Counted from the stretch's first letter, positions 1 to 9,096 are shown. The stretch: DNA of 64,000 nt from UBA5314 sp964635975 (GCA_964635975.1 CAZWPO010000011.1:1-64000), one strand, 5' to 3'. Notes: generated from the letters alone by a model not told the origin. Numbers and translations: made by a program.

Positions 1-79
1 TATTGTAAAACCCTTAAATCTCGATAATATTATTATAAAATTGTATCTATACCATTTTTGACCAGGGGGAGGACTTTGC

Positions 80-1960
80 TTGAAAGACGGCCTGGCAGCA
101 GAAGCGAATCCTTACAAAAAAGCAATAAAAACCAAGGCTAAAGTTGAACAGGCAATCTATTCTGTTTCTGTTCTCCCCTGTGATGTTGAGGAGCAGCGCC
201 TGCAGCAGGACAGATATGCCAAGGCCTTTCACTGCAATCCTGATCCGGTCACTATCAGCACCATTGGCGAAGGGCGCTACGTAGAGGTAAACCAGGCCTT
301 CTTAGAAGCTTCCGGTTACGAGCGGCATGAAGTGATAGGGCGCACTACTTTTGATCTGAAAATATGGGTTAACCCCCGCCAAAGGGATCAATTGGTCGCA
401 AGATTAAGAGAGCACGGATACCTGAGCCGCGATGAAGAGGTCCAATTCCGAAACAAGTTCGGCGAGATTCGAACCTACCTGTTTTCTACTGAAATAATTG
501 AAATCGACGGCTGCCCGCATTTACTATTTGTGACCAAAGATATATCTGAACGCAAACGCATGGAAGAAGCTCTTCGCCTGTCTGAAGACAAATTCGCCAA
601 GGCTTTTAATGCCAGTCCTAATACCATGAGCATCACGACTCTCCAGGAAGGGCGTATTCTATCTGTAAACAACAGCTTTTGCCGCTGCTTAAAATATCAA
701 CAAGAAGATATCCTCGGCAAAACCTCACTGGATATCGGCTTTTGGATAGATCCGGGGCAGCGTGAATACGTGAAGAATAAGATCGCCAGCGGCGAGCCGA
801 TTCAAAACCTGGAAATCGTATTTTGCGCAAATCACGGAGAGCAGCGCCTGGGGATCTATTCGGCAGAGGGAATCGATGTAAACGGTGAAAGATGCATTTT
901 GAGCATTGTTACCGATATAACCGAGAACAAGCACGCCGAAGATGAGATAATGTTCCTGAGTTTCCACGATCGATTAACAGGCCTCTATAATCGCGCTTAT
1001 TTCGAAGAAAAACTGCTCCGCCTGAATACTCGAAGGCAACTGCCCATCAGTTTGATAATCGGGGACGTTAATGGCCTGAAGGTGATAAATGAGGCTTTGG
1101 GGCATCATCAAGGAGATAAGCTGCTGCAAGCTGTTTCTGAATCAATTAGATATACCTGCCGGCCCGAAGATATTGTCGCGCGCTGGGGCGGTGATGAATT
1201 TATAATCCTTCTGCCCAGATGCGACAGGGATAAAGCCGACAAAATACTGGAAAGAATTAAAACGGCCTGTCTGGGCATTAACGTCCTGCCCATACAGATC
1301 AGTATCTCCCTGGGAGCTGCAACCAAAGCTGATGCCGCGATGGATATAAGAGAGATCATCAAAGAGGCTGAGGACAAGATGTACCGCAATAAACTCCTGG
1401 AAGCTGCCAGCATACGCAGCTCCTTTTTGAACTCTCTGCAGAATGCCCTGTGGACTCGAAGCCATGAAACAGAAGCCCACTGTCGTCGTCTTCAGGACAT
1501 GGTAACCAATATCGGGCAGGTTATCGATCTATGCTCGAGTGAGATGGATAACCTGCGCTTGCTGGCAGCTCTACACGACATCGGTAAAATAGCCATCCCC
1601 AGCAACATCCTGGATAAACCCGGCGAATTGACACATGAAGAATGGGATATGATGCGCAAACATCCAGAAATCGGATACCGCATCGCTCTCAGCTCACCAG
1701 AAATGGCTCCCATCGCTGAAGCTATTTTACACCATCACGAACGCTGGGATGGCTCCGGCTACCCGGGTGGCAAAAAAGCCGGGGAAATTCCCCTGCTCTC
1801 TCGCATATTGGCTCTCGCCGATGCCTATGATGTCATGGTCAACGGACGCCCTTACCAAAAATCCATCACCCATAAAGAAGCCCTCCAGGAGATCAAACGT
1901 TGTGCAGGAAGCCATTTTGACCCCGAACTGGTTGAGAAAACCATCAAGATTATTATCTAG
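80..1960 (+). CDS. PAS-PAS-GGDEF-HD-GYP c-di-GMP turnover protein
   Basis: Predicted bifunctional cyclic-di-GMP enzyme of 626 residues. Two PAS sensor domains lie at about residues 45-160 and 165-290, each ending in a typical PAC stretch. A GGDEF diguanylate cyclase domain follows at about 295-445 and an HD-GYP phosphodiesterase domain fills the C-terminus from about 455. The GGDEF signature is intact (WGGDEF, about residue 370) and is preceded at the right distance by RPED, which fits the inhibitory I-site RxxD. The HD-GYP domain has HDIGK (about 497) and HHERWDGSGYPGG (about 551), so both activities look intact. There are no membrane segments, so it should be cytoplasmic and sense its ligand inside the cell. 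The start is TTG at 80, chosen because GGGGGAGG lies 7 bases upstream. It stands alone, and the next gene is convergent. Function rests on family motifs; the PAS ligand is unknown. Confidence 0.93.
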   Translation: MKDGLAAEANPYKKAIKTKAKVEQAIYSVSVLPCDVEEQRLQQDRYAKAFHCNPDPVTISTIGEGRYVEVNQAFLEASGYERHEVIGRTTFDLKIWVNPRQRDQLVARLREHGYLSRDEEVQFRNKFGEIRTYLFSTEIIEIDGCPHLLFVTKDISERKRMEEALRLSEDKFAKAFNASPNTMSITTLQEGRILSVNNSFCRCLKYQQEDILGKTSLDIGFWIDPGQREYVKNKIASGEPIQNLEIVFCANHGEQRLGIYSAEGIDVNGERCILSIVTDITENKHAEDEIMFLSFHDRLTGLYNRAYFEEKLLRLNTRRQLPISLIIGDVNGLKVINEALGHHQGDKLLQAVSESIRYTCRPEDIVARWGGDEFIILLPRCDRDKADKILERIKTACLGINVLPIQISISLGAATKADAAMDIREIIKEAEDKMYRNKLLEAASIRSSFLNSLQNALWTRSHETEAHCRRLQDMVTNIGQVIDLCSSEMDNLRLLAALHDIGKIAIPSNILDKPGELTHEEWDMMRKHPEIGYRIALSSPEMAPIAEAILHHHERWDGSGYPGGKKAGEIPLLSRILALADAYDVMVNGRPYQKSITHKEALQEIKRCAGSHFDPELVEKTIKIII

Positions 1961-2051
1961 TGCCAGCACGGCTTTTTAGACTGCCCTTATTTCCTTTTCG
2001 ACTGCCCGCTTTCCTTTGGCTGGTTAATAAACGCGCGCCGAGAACCTCGAC

Positions 2052-2369
2052 TTACTCATCTATATACGAGCAGCAGTAGTCGACAACTGATTTGACCTGA
2101 AGGTCGAATTTGGAATTGGCGGAAACAGTAAAGCTCTGACCGCCCGTGAATGTCTCCCATTCGCTGCTGCCGGGTAGCTTTACCTCCAGCTCTCCGGATA
2201 GGATCTCCATGATTTCTTTCTGCACAGTCCCGAATTCATACTCCCCGGGAAGCATAATACCCAGGGTCTTCTTTTCGCCACCTGGCAGCAAAACAGTTCG
2301 GCTGCTCACCCTGCCGTCGAAATAGATATTGGCTTTCTTGATAATCGCTGCTTTTTCAAATTGATCCAC
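2052..2369 (-). CDS. ppnP: Pyrimidine/purine nucleoside phosphorylase (PpnP/DUF1255 family)
   Basis: Small single-domain cupin protein of 105 residues that matches the PpnP (YaiE) family. That family splits nucleosides with phosphate into base and ribose 1-phosphate. Family hallmarks are visible: NIYFDGRVSSRTV near the N-terminus, the LGIMLPGEYEFGT strand, EIMEILSGELEVKLPG and the C-terminal SKFDLQVKSVVDYCC. The reading frame is open up to a TTG at 2396. I chose GTG at 2369 because GGGAGG lies 7-8 bases upstream of it and the resulting length is close to the roughly 94 residues usual for the family. It is transcribed alone, convergent with the upstream c-di-GMP gene. The fold and family are clear; enzyme activity is inferred. 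Confidence 0.85.
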   Translation of the reverse strand: MDQFEKAAIIKKANIYFDGRVSSRTVLLPGGEKKTLGIMLPGEYEFGTVQKEIMEILSGELEVKLPGSSEWETFTGGQSFTVSANSKFDLQVKSVVDYCCSYIDE

Positions 2370-2460
2370 TGTTTTATCCTCCCTCGTTTTTGGCAATAAA
2401 ATATTCTATAGTTCTCACCGTCTAGACCGTTTTGGTTCGAATAATACTTCCGTACCGCAC

Positions 2461-2865
2461 CTAGATATCAGGCTGTGTACCAAAAAGGTCTTCCCAATCC
2501 CTGGAGGCTACCAGGGCATAGTTTTTGGTATCATCCAGCTTGTCTATAAATTCGTAAAGAGTATGTATTTCTTTAGCCCGGTAGCGGGTTTTTAATTCGT
2601 TCAAAGATCCGTACAGATTTTCGGCAAACTTCTTAATTTGAGCCTTGCTTACTCTTGCTACCCAGCCAGCATAATCTGTCTGCTTACCGTTATAGACTCC
2701 CTTTTTAATCAGGTCGATCAGGACTCGAAAAGGCATGTCATCCTCTTCCTTCAGAGGCGGAAAAAACGGGCTTATGGGCCTTGGGATATTGCTTTTCCAA
2801 TTACCTTCATCCCATGAAAACCGCGGGTCGTTCAATTCACCAATGTAGACATCGGAGTATGGCAT
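2461..2865 (-). CDS. Hypothetical protein, 134 aa
   Basis: I do not recognise the family. The frame opens with ATG behind a near-perfect AAGGAGGGA site 5 bases upstream, which supports a real gene. The product is soluble and of mixed composition, with no signal peptide or membrane segment. The N-terminal third is rich in proline and aromatic residues (RPISPFFPPLKEED); the middle is probably helical (KAQIKKFAENLYGSLNELKTRY). It lies 91 bases upstream of ppnP on the same strand, so the two could be cotranscribed, although no function links them. Confidence 0.75.
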   Translation of the reverse strand: MPYSDVYIGELNDPRFSWDEGNWKSNIPRPISPFFPPLKEEDDMPFRVLIDLIKKGVYNGKQTDYAGWVARVSKAQIKKFAENLYGSLNELKTRYRAKEIHTLYEFIDKLDDTKNYALVASRDWEDLFGTQPDI

Positions 2866-3289
2866 TCTGCTCCCTCCTTGGCTTCGGCTTATTCTTGTTT
2901 ATCCGACCAGCTTTTCCCCAAAATAGTAATATTTCAATTCTTGTGCATCTATTATGCCATATTTTAACCATACGCTTATAGAGGACATTGTCGAGTACCA
3001 AGAAAAAACCTGTTCAAGGACTGCAATTATCCACCTGGCAGTGCCATTATTTCCTTTTGGACTACCATTATATTAATTCCTATAGATAATGATCTTCTAT
3101 TTATCTCCCTGGCAATCGACCCGATTTTACTTAAATGTGGTTGTTTTTCAGGCCAGAATTGAGATAATGGTATAAAGCTCTTAACATGTTCATAGCTTCC
3201 AGTCCAACAAAACGAAGCAGCCCTAACTGTAAAACAATTAGGGGATAATACTACAGGATGGGAAATCACAATAACAGGAGGGTAATATC
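2866..3289. other. Intergenic region between divergent genes
   Basis: This 424-base stretch separates the minus-strand hypothetical gene from the plus-strand flavin reductase-like gene and must hold both promoters. No convincing -35/-10 pair stands out; a weak TTGTTT-17-ATAATG pair occurs near 3141-3169 on the plus strand. No RNA gene was recognised. An 80-codon minus-strand frame at 3027-3269 has no ribosome site or recognisable family and was not called. Confidence 0.5.
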
Positions 3290-3862
3290 ATGAAAAAATC
3301 CTTGGGAGCACAGACATTTCTATATCCCACGCCTTGTTGGATAGTAGGCACTTATGATGAAGCCGGGAAGGCTAACGCCATGACGGTTGCCTGGGCAGGA
3401 ATATGCTGTTCCGAACCGCCTGCGGTTGCCATTTCACTGCGGAAAACCACCTACAGCCATGCCAGCATTGTAAAACGCCAGGCATTTACTATCAACGTAC
3501 CTTCCGAAGCATTTATCAAAGAGAGCGACTTTATGGGAATGGTTTCAGGCAAAAACACCGATAAATTTTCATTCACCGGCCTTACACCGGTTAAAAGCGA
3601 CCTGGTTGACGCCCCCTACATCAAGGAGTTCCCGTTGATACTGGAATGCAAACTGATTCAGACGGTTGAAATAGGCCTGCACACCCAGTTTATCGGTGAA
3701 ATCCTCGATGTCAAAGTCGAGGAGGAAATGACCAGTGAGAAAGGAATACCTGACATAGCCAAGATCAAGCCGCTCATATTTGGAAACGGACTGTATTACG
3801 GGATAGGCGAACAGGTAGGGAAAGCTTTCTCCGCTGGCAAAAACATACAACCGCCTATGTAG
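3290..3862 (+). CDS. Flavin reductase-like / flavoredoxin family FMN protein
   Basis: A 190-residue protein of the flavin reductase-like, FMN-binding split-barrel family (DIM6/NTAB, flavoredoxin type). Such proteins bind FMN as homodimers and pass electrons to flavin or protein partners. Visible family features are the opening YPTPCWIVGTYDEAGKANAMTVAW, the strand AVAISLRKTTYSHASI, the FTINVPSEAFI segment and the late GEILDVKVEEE strand. There is no signal peptide, so it is cytoplasmic. The ATG follows AGGAGGG at 7 bases. It is a single-gene unit closed by a strong hairpin terminator. In strict anaerobes these proteins often serve as electron carriers; the partner cannot be told from the context here. 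Confidence 0.88.
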   Translation: MKKSLGAQTFLYPTPCWIVGTYDEAGKANAMTVAWAGICCSEPPAVAISLRKTTYSHASIVKRQAFTINVPSEAFIKESDFMGMVSGKNTDKFSFTGLTPVKSDLVDAPYIKEFPLILECKLIQTVEIGLHTQFIGEILDVKVEEEMTSEKGIPDIAKIKPLIFGNGLYYGIGEQVGKAFSAGKNIQPPM

Positions 3863-3872
3863 CATCTCAATA

Positions 3873-3915
3873 ATAAAGCGGGCTCTATATTTCAAAGAGC
3901 CCGCTTTATGTTTTT
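3873..3915 (+). terminator. Intrinsic terminator after flavin reductase-like gene
   Basis: A perfect 14-base-pair stem (3873-3886 with 3896-3909) with a 9-base loop is followed by GTTTTT. It starts 11 bases after the stop codon. Confidence 0.9.
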
Positions 3916-4010
3916 GTAGATTTCGGCCCTGGTCATAGAATTAGAAAACTGACGCTTGCAAAAAACAATGAGAATCAATGCTCACAGTAAAGCCGTAATT
4001 TAGGGCGATC

Positions 4011-4052
4011 AAAAAAGGGACACCCCCTGACCTAACGGTCATTAAATGTCCC
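4011..4052 (-). terminator. Nested hairpin terminator of the GGGACA type
   Basis: On the minus strand the outer arms GGGACA and TGTCCC (4017-4022 with 4047-4052) enclose an inner TGACC/GGTCA stem (4028-4032 with 4037-4041), and the outer arm is followed by TTTTTT. It lies about 60 bases downstream of the 4115-4525 gene. The same GGGACA design recurs after leuA. Confidence 0.7.
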
Positions 4053-4114
4053 AATGTACGTGTAACAAGATTCTTAAGTATTACGCACATTAGCTGTGGA
4101 AACAGCCTGACTAT

Positions 4115-4525
4115 TTACCAGTTCCAGGAACCGTCCACATTCCACCGGCTCGGTTTTTCCTGTAAATAGCCGACTGAAACCAGGATTTTCTGGTTCAAGG
4201 TGATCTGTTCGAGAAAATAATTCATCTCTTCACAGGTTTTATCGGGTTTATAGTTTTTTTGCTGAGCTTCGCTTATGGTCATGCGTTTCAAACGATCTAC
4301 TATAGCCAGGTCAAAATCAGGAGGATATTTCTTCCCTAAAATATAGGGCGGTGCGTAATAAAGCTGACTTATTTCGTCAACATATACATCGGTACGCGGC
4401 GGAGGAGCCTTTTTTACCATAATAAACTGCCCAAAAAGGCCTAAGAAAGCTATTATACCTATAGTTAAAGCGATTATTGTGTATAAACGATCAGAAGGCT
4501 TCCCTTTAGCAATGTCAGAACTCAT
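4115..4525 (-). CDS. Hypothetical membrane-anchored protein
   Basis: A protein of about 136 residues with no family that I recognise. One hydrophobic segment (about residues 16-38, IIALTIGIIAFLGLFGQFIM) follows a short basic N-terminus, which suggests a signal anchor. The rest would then lie outside the membrane, with a tyrosine- and proline-rich stretch (YYAPPYILGKKYPPDFD) and a helical middle. ATG at 4525 is preferred, with TTG at 4528 as an alternative; GAGG lies about 12 bases upstream, a weak site. It is a single gene closed by a nested hairpin. Confidence 0.65.
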   Translation of the reverse strand: MSSDIAKGKPSDRLYTIIALTIGIIAFLGLFGQFIMVKKAPPPRTDVYVDEISQLYYAPPYILGKKYPPDFDLAIVDRLKRMTISEAQQKNYKPDKTCEEMNYFLEQITLNQKILVSVGYLQEKPSRWNVDGSWNW

Positions 4526-4737
4526 CAATACATCAACCTCACATGCTTACATTCTATCTCGAGCCTGCCGCCCACCTTTAATCAGGCTATTTAAGCACAA
4601 AACCCGCTAAATCTAGCAGGTGATGCATCCGGCAAACTTGTTGTTTTATTCCACATCGCCCACAGATTATCCTGCAGGTTTACTATTTCTCTAAAATTAA
4701 TACCATTTTTTCAATCTGACCTTACACATGAAATAAA

Positions 4738-4764
4738 TAAGCCCGACCTGGAAAGGCCGGGCTC
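4738..4764 (-). terminator. Terminator of the 4776-6401 SLH gene
   Basis: On the minus strand AGCCCGGCCT pairs with AGGTCGGGCT (one G-U pair) around a short loop, followed by TATTTATTT. It begins 12 bases after the stop codon. Confidence 0.8.
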
Positions 4765-4775
4765 AGCTGAGGGAT

Positions 4776-6401
4776 CTATACGGTAATACTGGCTGTGTAC
4801 CAATCACCGCTCTGCTTTACTAAAATAGTATGAGTTCCATCTACCTGGTTGGTAGTCTTGATCCAGAAGTTCTCGTCGTCGGTTTCGCCCAGCTTTACGA
4901 CCTGGTCATTGGGTTTGATTTGGTACATACAGGTGAAATTTGTGAGGTCAAGATCGCCCAATTCGTATTCTTCATAAGTATTACCAGAGCTTTCTCTTGT
5001 CTCACCGGTAGCCTCAGCATCTACTTCTATCGGTTCTGTCCAATCCAGGGTTGCCTCGTATACATCGTTGTCTTTCTGGATCACCCTGAGCGTATATTCA
5101 CCTGATTCGCTCTGCACATCAAACCAGAGGTTGCTGTCTGAACTCGGAGTGATCGAAACCGGGGTCTCGTTGTCCTGCTGCAGGGTGATCGACTTCACCT
5201 TATCAGAAGCCAGGCTTATTTTATCGCCATCCACTTCCAGCTCATATTCTTCATATACTTTACCGTCTTTGTACTTGGTCTTGTCGCTTGCTTCAAGCTC
5301 GCCGTTCTCCGCATCGATATCTTCAACGACGGACACTTTACAGGTAGCCGATATTGTGTCATCACCATCATCGATTTCCGCTTTTATATATACGGTTCCG
5401 GTCTCATCATCGTCTGCGGTCACTACTCCATCTTCATCCACCGTGGCCAGATCAGTATCACTGCTGCTCCATTCTATGTCTTCATCACCAGATCCGTCAT
5501 AATACTTCACAGTCGCCACCAGAGTGATGCTCTCGCCCTGTTCGACGATGGCGGTCTTAGGCAAGCTGATGGATGCTACATCAGAATCATCATCATTATC
5601 TTCATCATTGTCCTCGTCTTCATCTAAGAGTCTCTCCAGAATGGCAGCCATTTGCGCTCTGGTAATGGCTTTATTGGGATTGAAACAGCCGTTGGCATCC
5701 CCGACCATTATGCCCTGCTCATAGAGTGCCATTATATAGCCGACATCTTCGGCTGACAGGTATATTCCGTCTTTAAAGGGTGTGTCACTGACATCTACTG
5801 GCTCCAATTCCAGGGCTTTAGCTAATAAAACTGCTACCTGCGCTCGGGAAGCCTGAACTGCCGAATGAAAACGGTTTAACTTGATAACTCCCTTCTTGGC
5901 AGCTTTGTGGGCATCATGCCGTGCCCATAACGGAACATCATGCAATTCGCTGTCATCCTCGTCGATGTCTTCATCTTCATCTTCATCTTCATCAATATCT
6001 TCGTCGTCATCATCTTCATCCAGGTCTTCAATATCTACCAACCGCAGAATCAAAGACAGGGCTTCGGCCTGGGTCAATTCCTGATCGGGCTTGAATGAGC
6101 CGTCGGGATAGCCGCTGAAAAGACCAATAAAGCTCATCCCTTTGATGCTTTTTGCTGCCCAGTGATAATTGGTGTCATTGAATCGGTCGTTATCATCCTT
6201 CTCTTCCTGGTCATAGTTCTTATACTTATCTTTGAGCGAATCCTTAATTTTTTCTTTGAAGTGCTTGCCTTGCATTTCACCGTAGAGAAGCAGATTGGGA
6301 TTTTTTCCACCGCTATTGCCGTTGCCAGGTTTGGCCAGCGCCGGTGCGGTAGATAAGACAACCAGCAGCAGTGCCAGTATTACCGACAGGGTTTTTTTCA
6401 T
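4776..6401 (-). CDS. SLH-domain surface protein with Big_2 domain and acidic linkers
   Basis: A 541-residue secreted protein predicted to attach to the cell wall. The signal peptide is MKKTLSVILALLLVVLSTAPALA. Three SLH units follow (about residues 75-290), recognisable by FSGYPDGSFKPDQELTQAEA and CFNPNKAITRAQMAAILERL; the middle one is degenerate. Two almost purely Asp/Glu linkers separate and follow them (about 130-155 and 260-275). A bacterial Ig-like group 2 domain (about 278-365) and two related units of about 90 residues (about 366-541) make up the rest; each unit has a YEEYEL motif. The start is ATG at 6401, behind AAAGGAGG; an upstream in-frame extension lacks a site. SLH units bind pyruvylated wall polymers in related bacteria. 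The acidic runs could bind calcium. The role of the C-terminal repeats is unknown. Confidence 0.9.
   Translation of the reverse strand: MKKTLSVILALLLVVLSTAPALAKPGNGNSGGKNPNLLLYGEMQGKHFKEKIKDSLKDKYKNYDQEEKDDNDRFNDTNYHWAAKSIKGMSFIGLFSGYPDGSFKPDQELTQAEALSLILRLVDIEDLDEDDDDEDIDEDEDEDEDIDEDDSELHDVPLWARHDAHKAAKKGVIKLNRFHSAVQASRAQVAVLLAKALELEPVDVSDTPFKDGIYLSAEDVGYIMALYEQGIMVGDANGCFNPNKAITRAQMAAILERLLDEDEDNDEDNDDDSDVASISLPKTAIVEQGESITLVATVKYYDGSGDEDIEWSSSDTDLATVDEDGVVTADDDETGTVYIKAEIDDGDDTISATCKVSVVEDIDAENGELEASDKTKYKDGKVYEEYELEVDGDKISLASDKVKSITLQQDNETPVSITPSSDSNLWFDVQSESGEYTLRVIQKDNDVYEATLDWTEPIEVDAEATGETRESSGNTYEEYELGDLDLTNFTCMYQIKPNDQVVKLGETDDENFWIKTTNQVDGTHTILVKQSGDWYTASITV
5969..5998. repeat. In-frame hexanucleotide tract coding Asp/Glu run
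   Basis: On the plus strand the unit TCATCT is repeated about four times and passes into further imperfect TCATCN units to about 6030. It encodes part of the first acidic linker of the SLH protein. Changes in copy number would keep the frame and alter only linker length. Confidence 0.6.
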
Positions 6402-6479
6402 AACCTTTCCTCCTTTGCCATCTTTAATTATAATTGCGCAGGAGCTTTTCATTTTCAGGGGTCGAAGGATTCGAAAAAT

Positions 6480-7652
6480 TCATTCGCGCCTCAGTGCTTC
6501 GATAGGGTCAAGGCCGGCAGCCCGGTTGGCAGGATATACGCCAAAAATCACGCCTATTGCTGCAGAAAAGCCAAACGCCAGGCCGATTGTTCCCCAGGAT
6601 ACTAGAGGCGGAAAGTCAGCGTATTTAGCAACTGCATAGGCTCCGGAATACCCGATGGCTGTTCCCAGAGCGCCGCCAATAAAGCAGAGCACCACCGCTT
6701 CCACCAGAAATTGAATGAGTATATCACGCCGTCTGGCCCCCAACGCCATTCGGATACCGATTTCCCTGGTCCTCTCCGTAACTGAAACCAGCATTATATT
6801 CATTACTCCTATCCCGCCTACCAGCAGAGAAATTCCTGCAATACTGCTGATAATGATGCTGACGATGCTGGTCACTTTGTTTACCTCTTTCATGTTATTC
6901 TGCATGCTTTCGCCCTTGTAATGGTCAGGAGCCTGGTGGCGGCTCTCCAGGATCCTGATGCTTCCTTTCATTGCCTCATCAACCGTGTTTTTGCTATTGG
7001 CACTTCCCCATATTTCATAAAAAAGCTCATTGCCCCGCATGCTGTTCAGAAATGAAATCGGCACATACCCCATACCTGAAGATTCACCCAGCAAGGATTG
7101 CTTTTTCCTTATCACACCCGTGACCAAGGCGGTGTTGCCGTCAATAGATACCTGCTGTCCGATGGGATCTTGATAAGCGAATAGTTCGCTGGCAGCATCC
7201 TCCTCAAGCACCACTACTCTCCGGCAGATCGCCTGGTCTTCCTCATTTAGAAAGCGGCCCGAACGCATCTCCAGATTGTTAATGGATGCCATCTCCGCAG
7301 TTGTACCCCGAATACTGATTTCCTTCTCCCCGCGCGGTCCCCGCACTCGCGATTGAAAACGGCTGACCGGGGCCAGATATTTTACTTCAGGTACTGCTGC
7401 CTTTATAACCTGGATATCGACCATCTGCATATCACCGGGATGAATTTCCCCCTCCATAAACACCGCAAATATATTGGTACCGAACTTCTCCATTTCTGAA
7501 TTCAAAGCCGCCTGCCCGCCCTGTCCTATAGCTACAACGGCGATAACGGCGGCTATACCGATCATGATGCCCAGAGTCGTCAAGAGGGAGCGCAGCTTGC
7601 TGCCTTTGAGGCTGTGAATTGCGACCCGGACCAGTTCTTCGAACATCATCAT
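6480..7652 (-). CDS. MacB-like ABC transporter permease
   Basis: A 390-residue inner-membrane permease of the MacB/FtsX type. It has an N-terminal membrane segment after the conserved KLRSLLTTLGIMIGIAAVIAVVAIGQG, a large extracytoplasmic domain (about 50-265) and three C-terminal membrane helices with the family signature VTERTREIGIRMALGARRRD. Its ATG overlaps the stop of the adaptor gene upstream (ATGA), so the two are translationally coupled. Unlike most MacAB sets there is no ATPase gene in this unit. The paralogous system at 58.6-62.1 kb does have one and might supply it in trans, which is inference. The substrate is unknown; MacB systems export peptides, lipids or macrolides by a mechanotransmission mechanism. 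Confidence 0.88.
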   Translation of the reverse strand: MMMFEELVRVAIHSLKGSKLRSLLTTLGIMIGIAAVIAVVAIGQGGQAALNSEMEKFGTNIFAVFMEGEIHPGDMQMVDIQVIKAAVPEVKYLAPVSRFQSRVRGPRGEKEISIRGTTAEMASINNLEMRSGRFLNEEDQAICRRVVVLEEDAASELFAYQDPIGQQVSIDGNTALVTGVIRKKQSLLGESSGMGYVPISFLNSMRGNELFYEIWGSANSKNTVDEAMKGSIRILESRHQAPDHYKGESMQNNMKEVNKVTSIVSIIISSIAGISLLVGGIGVMNIMLVSVTERTREIGIRMALGARRRDILIQFLVEAVVLCFIGGALGTAIGYSGAYAVAKYADFPPLVSWGTIGLAFGFSAAIGVIFGVYPANRAAGLDPIEALRRE

Positions 7653-8938
7653 GGCCTACTTTCCTCCGGCTCAACAATTGCTTTTTGCCCGCTGCTCAGA
7701 CTAGCGGAAGGATTCTTTACCACCTCTTCCCCTTCCAGCAATCCGCTCACCACTATCTCCTTTAGTTCATTACCCCGGTTGGTCTCAATAAAACGTTCCT
7801 CCAGCCGGCCTTCTTTCAACACCCAGACTTTTTTCCGACCCTTTTCCTCTATAACAGCCTCAACAGGGACCGCAATTATCTCTTTGACTTCCATCGTCTT
7901 GATGGAGATATTAACACTGTACCCGAGCTTCAGGAGAGAGCAGTCGCCTTTCAATCGAATGGTGAAGGGTATTTTAACAGCTGCACTGCCGGCGCTCTTG
8001 GATTCTTCCTGAACTGCCGCCCCCCCGATATGTATGATCTCCCCTTCATAATTCCTGCCCGGCAAAGCCAGGCAGGTGATGCTTGCATTTTGACCAGGCT
8101 GTAATTCGCCGGCATCCACTTCATTCACCCGGCCATCAACCTGGAGATCTTTATCCTCAGCCAGGATCAATATCTCTTCCCCCTCCTGCACCTTGTTCCC
8201 TTCCTTAACGCTCAATGAAGTAACGACTCCATCAAAAGCGGCCGTAAATGTAGCCAGTTCCAGCCGCTCCCTGGCTTTGGAGGCTTCCTGGCGGCACAGC
8301 TCCACCTGGCTCTCCAATGCTTTGACCTGTTTTATTGACGCATTTTGCTCTTTTTTCACCAGTGCTTCCCGGTATGCGGTATAGCTCCTCTGCATATCGG
8401 CCTCGGCGTTTTCAAGTTCTTCTCGGCTCAGAGCACCGGATTCAAAGAGAGTTTTGAGGCGGTCCCGGTGGTTTTTATATTGTTCATAGGCTGCTTCGGC
8501 CTCCTTCAGGTTTTGTTCATCGTCGCTGGCCAGGGCAGCGGCCAGGTCGGCTTCTTTACCGGCCAGGTTGGACAACGCCTGCTGATATATCCGCCCCAAT
8601 TCCATGGTATCCAGCCTTCCCAGCACCTGGCCTTTGTTCACCCGGTCTCCCAGCTTTGCATTCAGCTCCATCAGAGTGCTTTCCACCGGGGAAAAAAATA
8701 CCTGCTCATTCTTCGATTCAAGATTCCCGCTGGTAAAAACTACCCTCTCCAGATCCTGCCTTTCGATTATAGCTGTACTGACTTTCACCTGATCATCCTG
8801 GCCGCGGGCCAGGCTCCAGCCCAGACCGCAGGCGGCGATCAGTGCCAGCACAAAGGTGATTTTGCCCCAGCGCGGCCAATTCCTCAATTTATCCCACAAC
8901 CATACCCGGCAGCTTACTAATATTTCTTTAACCTTCAT
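7649..8938 (-). CDS. MacA/HlyD-family efflux adaptor subunit
   Basis: A periplasmic-adaptor-type protein of about 429 residues. One N-terminal membrane helix (KITFVLALIAACGLGWSLA) anchors it outside the cytoplasmic membrane. It then shows the lipoyl half-motif (FSPVESTLMELNAKLGDRVNKGQVLGRLD), a long coiled-coil hairpin (about 120-215), the second lipoyl half (FDGVVTSLSVKEGNKVQEGEEI) and beta-barrel and membrane-proximal domains. I prefer ATG at 8938, because GGAGCGG lies 6-8 bases before it, over ATG at 8953, which has no site. It is the first gene of a two-gene unit with the permease. In a Gram-positive cell the adaptor would work with the permease alone, without an outer-membrane partner. 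Confidence 0.88.
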   Translation of the reverse strand: MKVKEILVSCRVWLWDKLRNWPRWGKITFVLALIAACGLGWSLARGQDDQVKVSTAIIERQDLERVVFTSGNLESKNEQVFFSPVESTLMELNAKLGDRVNKGQVLGRLDTMELGRIYQQALSNLAGKEADLAAALASDDEQNLKEAEAAYEQYKNHRDRLKTLFESGALSREELENAEADMQRSYTAYREALVKKEQNASIKQVKALESQVELCRQEASKARERLELATFTAAFDGVVTSLSVKEGNKVQEGEEILILAEDKDLQVDGRVNEVDAGELQPGQNASITCLALPGRNYEGEIIHIGGAAVQEESKSAGSAAVKIPFTIRLKGDCSLLKLGYSVNISIKTMEVKEIIAVPVEAVIEEKGRKKVWVLKEGRLEERFIETNRGNELKEIVVSGLLEGEEVVKNPSASLSSGQKAIVEPEESRP

Positions 8939-9059
8939 ACATATCCGCTCCATAACCTATCGCTTATTCACCAGCATCATCCACAATAATAACGCTCTTT
9001 CCATAGCCTGCCCTGCATGATAATCCAAAGATTTTCAACGATTTGTACTAAACTTGGGT

Positions 9060-9096
9060 CAAATAAAAAGACCAACCGCGATCAGCTGGTCGGTCT
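9060..9096 (-). terminator. Terminator after the 9124-9417 gene
   Basis: On the minus strand AGACCGACC pairs with GGTTGGTCT (9088-9096 with 9069-9077, one G-U pair), followed by TTTTTATTT. Confidence 0.8.

Noticed and set aside
3027..3269. 80-codon minus-strand frame in the 2866-3289 gap
   Set aside because: No ribosome site, no recognisable family, and it occupies the expected promoter region of the flavin reductase-like gene.
5068..5724. Ser-rich plus-strand frames opposite the SLH gene
   Set aside because: Poly-Ser runs are the reverse reading of the Asp/Glu codons in the real gene.
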